A stretch of DNA of 64,000 bases from DASYKT01 sp963718105 (GTDB lineage: Bacteria > Acidobacteriota > Blastocatellia > Pyrinomonadales > Pyrinomonadaceae): positions 434,001-498,000 of the forward strand of contig OY970352.1 of the NCBI GenBank assembly GCA_963718105.1, read 5' to 3'. Below are positions 62,053 through 64,000 of this stretch, in pieces. How positions within the stretch are numbered: the first letter of the stretch is position 1; each line of letters starts with the position of its first letter. A program made the translations under genes and the position numbers. A model generated the notes under the pieces. That model saw only the letters and a list, made by a program, of their open reading frames with translations, did not search any database and was not told where the DNA came from.

Positions 62053-62853
62053 CTATTTTTTCTCTAAAAGCACCGCTGCTTCTTTATACCCGCCGGCAAG
62101 GGCCCAGTCACGCGCGGTTTTGCCCTCGCGGTCTTTGAGTTTCGGATCGGCCCCGCGGCCTAGAAGTTCCTGTACCAGGTCTTTATGGCCGGAGGCCGCG
62201 ACATAGATCAGACAGGTGGCGTTGTTTTTCGACTGGTGATTGATATCGGCGCCTTTATCGAGAAAGAGCCGGATGATCTCCGTCTGCGGACGGTTGCCGA
62301 TACAGGCCTGGATAAGCGGGATGTCGCCATTGGCGCCGCCGACCGCGTTCACATCGGCGCCGCGTTCGATAAGTTTTTTCACCAGCGGTAGATCATCGTG
62401 CGCGGCAGCCAGATGCAGCACGGTGCGGTTATCTTCGTTGGGCACCTTTACATCCGGATTCTTATCCAGCAGAAATTCGAATTTATCGGTTTTGTTGTCT
62501 TTCAACGCCAAATAAAGCGCGGTGTTGCCATCCTTGTTGCGCCCGTTCAGATCTACTTTTTCCACCAGCGCCTTTAGCACCTTTACCTCGCAGCACTTTA
62601 AGGCAAAGGTCAGCGGGGTATCGCCTCTTTCGTTGGCAGCATTCGGATCGACGCCGGCCTGAAAGAATGTGCGGATAGCGGCCACGTCTTCGGCTTCAAT
62701 GGCTTTGAAATAGCCTTTGGTGTTTGGCTCGTAACCGCGAAGCTGCAGCATCTGTTTTGCGCCTTCGGGGTTGACCACTTCTTTTTGCGGCTTGCAAGCG
62801 GAAAGAAATGTGAATAACAAAATGAGAATTAAAAAAAGCCGTGAGATTAACAA
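62053..62853 (-). CDS. Ankyrin-repeat lipoprotein
   Basis: The TTG at 62853 has an AGGAG site 6 nt upstream and gives LISRLFLILILLFTFLSACKPQ: a lipoprotein signal with lipobox LSAC. The longer frame to 62961 places 36 charged residues before it. 266 residues, then about six ankyrin repeats in two stretches: (DVAAIRTFFQAGVDPNAANERGDTPLTFALK, DGNTALYLALKDNKTDKFEFLLDKNPDVK, and so on; quoted in parts) up to LLGRGADPKLKDREGKTARDWALAGGY. Ankyrin repeats mediate protein binding; lipidation suggests a periplasmic face. Partner unknown. Confidence 0.88.
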   Translation of the reverse strand: MLISRLFLILILLFTFLSACKPQKEVVNPEGAKQMLQLRGYEPNTKGYFKAIEAEDVAAIRTFFQAGVDPNAANERGDTPLTFALKCCEVKVLKALVEKVDLNGRNKDGNTALYLALKDNKTDKFEFLLDKNPDVKVPNEDNRTVLHLAAAHDDLPLVKKLIERGADVNAVGGANGDIPLIQACIGNRPQTEIIRLFLDKGADINHQSKNNATCLIYVAASGHKDLVQELLGRGADPKLKDREGKTARDWALAGGYKEAAVLLEKK

Positions 62854-63124
62854 TCTGAACTCCTGCCGGTGATCTTGGAACAAGTTTGAATGCCAGACAT
62901 TTTGCCTGAGTTTAAATAAGTTTTCAATTAATTTAGCAATACGGAAAAACCAACTCGCCACATCACCCCTTCTTTTAAAGAGAGGAATTTAAGTGGCACG
63001 GCTATTGCCAACGAACAGTTGATCATTTGATAAATGTATGAAAGCCATACGAATTGATACATGAACTTATGAAAAAAAGAGCAGCTTTTTAAGCTCTGAT
63101 CTTATTCAAAATTTCAAGGAGGAA
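62854..63124. other. Upstream interval of the histone-like gene
   Basis: No gene seen. It should hold the promoter of the histone-like gene. Two TTGAT/ATAAAT-like boxes (63014-63040) are weak candidates. An AAGGAGG RBS lies at 63116-63122. Confidence 0.4.
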
Positions 63125-63787
63125 ATGATGGCAACATCAAAAACTAAATCAAAGGCAAAAAAATCCACCGCAAAGGCTTCGCCGAAAGCGTCTGGAAACA
63201 AAAAGACCGGAACCAAGAAGGCTTCGGCTGCCAGCAGCAGCAAAATGACTTCGGGCGGAACCAGCGGAGCAACAAAAGGCAAAGCCTCAGCTCCTAAAAA
63301 ATCCGCTGCCGGAAGTAAAAAAGCAGCCGCAAGCAGCAAGAAACCCGCAACCGGCGGTAAAAAGTCGTCTGCGGCAGGAAAACCTTCAGCAGCTAAAAAA
63401 ACTACCGCGACCGGGGCTAAAAAGTCTGCCGGAACCAAAACAGCAGCTAAAAAACCGGCCGCTAAGAAAACCACTACTGTGAGCAGCGCCGTGAAGACCG
63501 TGAAAAAGGCTCTGGCCCCGGCAAAGAAGGCGAAGAGCAGCACCGGTAGCGCCAGCAGCGGCAGCAGCAGCGGCAAGAGAGGCGGCTCGAAGGGCGGCTC
63601 GAAGAAAGGATTTTTTGCCCAGACCCTCGACACCGTGACCGAAGTGGTCAGAGGCGCGGTAGCGGGCGCGACCGCAGGCGCGGTTGAAGGCGCGGCGGAA
63701 GCGAGCAGCATAGTTACGGGCTCGGGCAGCACGCCGGCCCAGGCAGCGGGCGGATCGCCGAAAAAGGGTTCTTCATCTAAGAAATAA
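63125..63787 (+). CDS. Histone H1-like Lys/Ala-rich DNA-binding protein
   Basis: A 220-residue (or 219, from ATG 63128) protein. Residues 1-165 consist of Lys-Ala-Ser-Pro/Thr-rich repeats (KSKAKKSTAKASPKASGNKK, KKSAAGSKKAAASSKKPATG, and so on), strongly basic, as in bacterial H1-like nucleoid proteins that compact DNA by electrostatics. A less basic C-terminal segment follows (GFFAQTLDTVTEVVRGAVAGATAGAVEGAAEASS), which could be an amphipathic or membrane-associating helix. It then ends SPKKGSSSKK. Extremely strong AAGGAGG RBS. Codon use is ordinary. DNA binding is inferred from composition only. Confidence 0.8.
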   Translation: MMATSKTKSKAKKSTAKASPKASGNKKTGTKKASAASSSKMTSGGTSGATKGKASAPKKSAAGSKKAAASSKKPATGGKKSSAAGKPSAAKKTTATGAKKSAGTKTAAKKPAAKKTTTVSSAVKTVKKALAPAKKAKSSTGSASSGSSSGKRGGSKGGSKKGFFAQTLDTVTEVVRGAVAGATAGAVEGAAEASSIVTGSGSTPAQAAGGSPKKGSSSKK

Positions 63788-63826
63788 CCGGACTGACAAG
63801 GGGGGCGGACGCGAGTTCGCGGCAGG

Positions 63827-63854
63827 GCGGAAATCTTCGGGTTTCCGCTTTTTT
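63827..63854 (+). terminator. Rho-independent terminator after the histone-like gene
   Basis: GCGGAAA / TCTTCGGG / TTTCCGC then TTTTTT: a 7-bp stem and T-run 40 nt after the stop codon. Confidence 0.88.
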
Positions 63855-63928
63855 GTAATTTGAGAGATATTGGTTCAGACGAGGTTTATAACTGCCACGA
63901 ATGTCACAATCGCACAAATAAGAATTAA

Positions 63929-63947
63929 GAGCGGGCGCAAGCGGCCC
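63929..63947. repeat. 19-nt dispersed element (copy 2)
   Basis: Exact copy of the element at 19474-19492. The rest of 63855-64000 has no gene. Confidence 0.7.
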
Positions 63948-64000
63948 TTCCCGACCTTGACAGATCAGCTTGTCCGTTTTTCCTTATGAAATATACTTGA

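Overview
The window looks like a chromosomal segment of an Acidobacteriota bacterium, probably class Blastocatellia (Pyrinomonas-like). This is an inference from gene content: a very large carboxypeptidase-regulatory/TonB-dependent receptor, secreted P-domain and FG-GAP proteins, the futalosine route to menaquinone, M13 and M48 peptidases, and moderate GC. No rRNA is present to confirm it.

Layout. 1-316 is the 3' end of a tyrosine recombinase. 442-15351 is the classic translation/transcription block on the + strand: tRNA-Tyr, tRNA-Gly, tRNA-Thr, tuf, rpmG, tRNA-Trp, secE, nusG, rplK, rplA, rplJ, rplL, rpoB, rpoC, closed by a strong terminator. Two of its proteins are unusual: L10 carries a ~109-residue Ala/Glu/Pro tail, and RpoB carries a cysteine-rich, zinc-ribbon-like insertion near residues 93-155. 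15543-34104 is almost all on the - strand: an M13 peptidase, an OlsB/OlsA-like acyltransferase pair, a TonB-C protein, an HD phosphohydrolase whose start is out of frame, a TPR protein, the large TonB-dependent receptor, ribA, an anti-sigma/sigma pair, and a tight operon with a heterodimeric ABC exporter. 34108-38828 holds a PD-(D/E)XK-like protein and a large secreted P-domain/FG-GAP protein. 39058-45944 (- strand) holds a two-component system, a fatty-acid desaturase, a DinB-like protein, an SRPBCC protein, a Tat-exported dienelactone hydrolase and mqnC. 46274-63787 is a mixed accessory region: a small Cys-rich secreted protein, a CHRD/FG-GAP protein, mqnA, cyclase, secreted hydrolases, a frameshifted methyltransferase, an alkyltransferase-like protein, a TPR-M48 peptidase, a GlcD-type oxidase, a SixA-like phosphatase, a stand-alone LigD phosphoesterase domain, trpD, an ankyrin lipoprotein and a histone H1-like protein.

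The most striking non-coding signal is that many intergenic gaps contain dyads built from 7-nt (once 9-nt) tandem units. Each locus has its own unit, the right arm being the imperfect reverse complement of the left. At least ten such loci lie in this 64 kb, alongside several other dispersed inverted-repeat families. A 337-bp element with 18-bp terminal inverted repeats (44297-44633) could be a structured RNA or a non-autonomous mobile element. No CRISPR array, prophage or intact insertion sequence was recognised.
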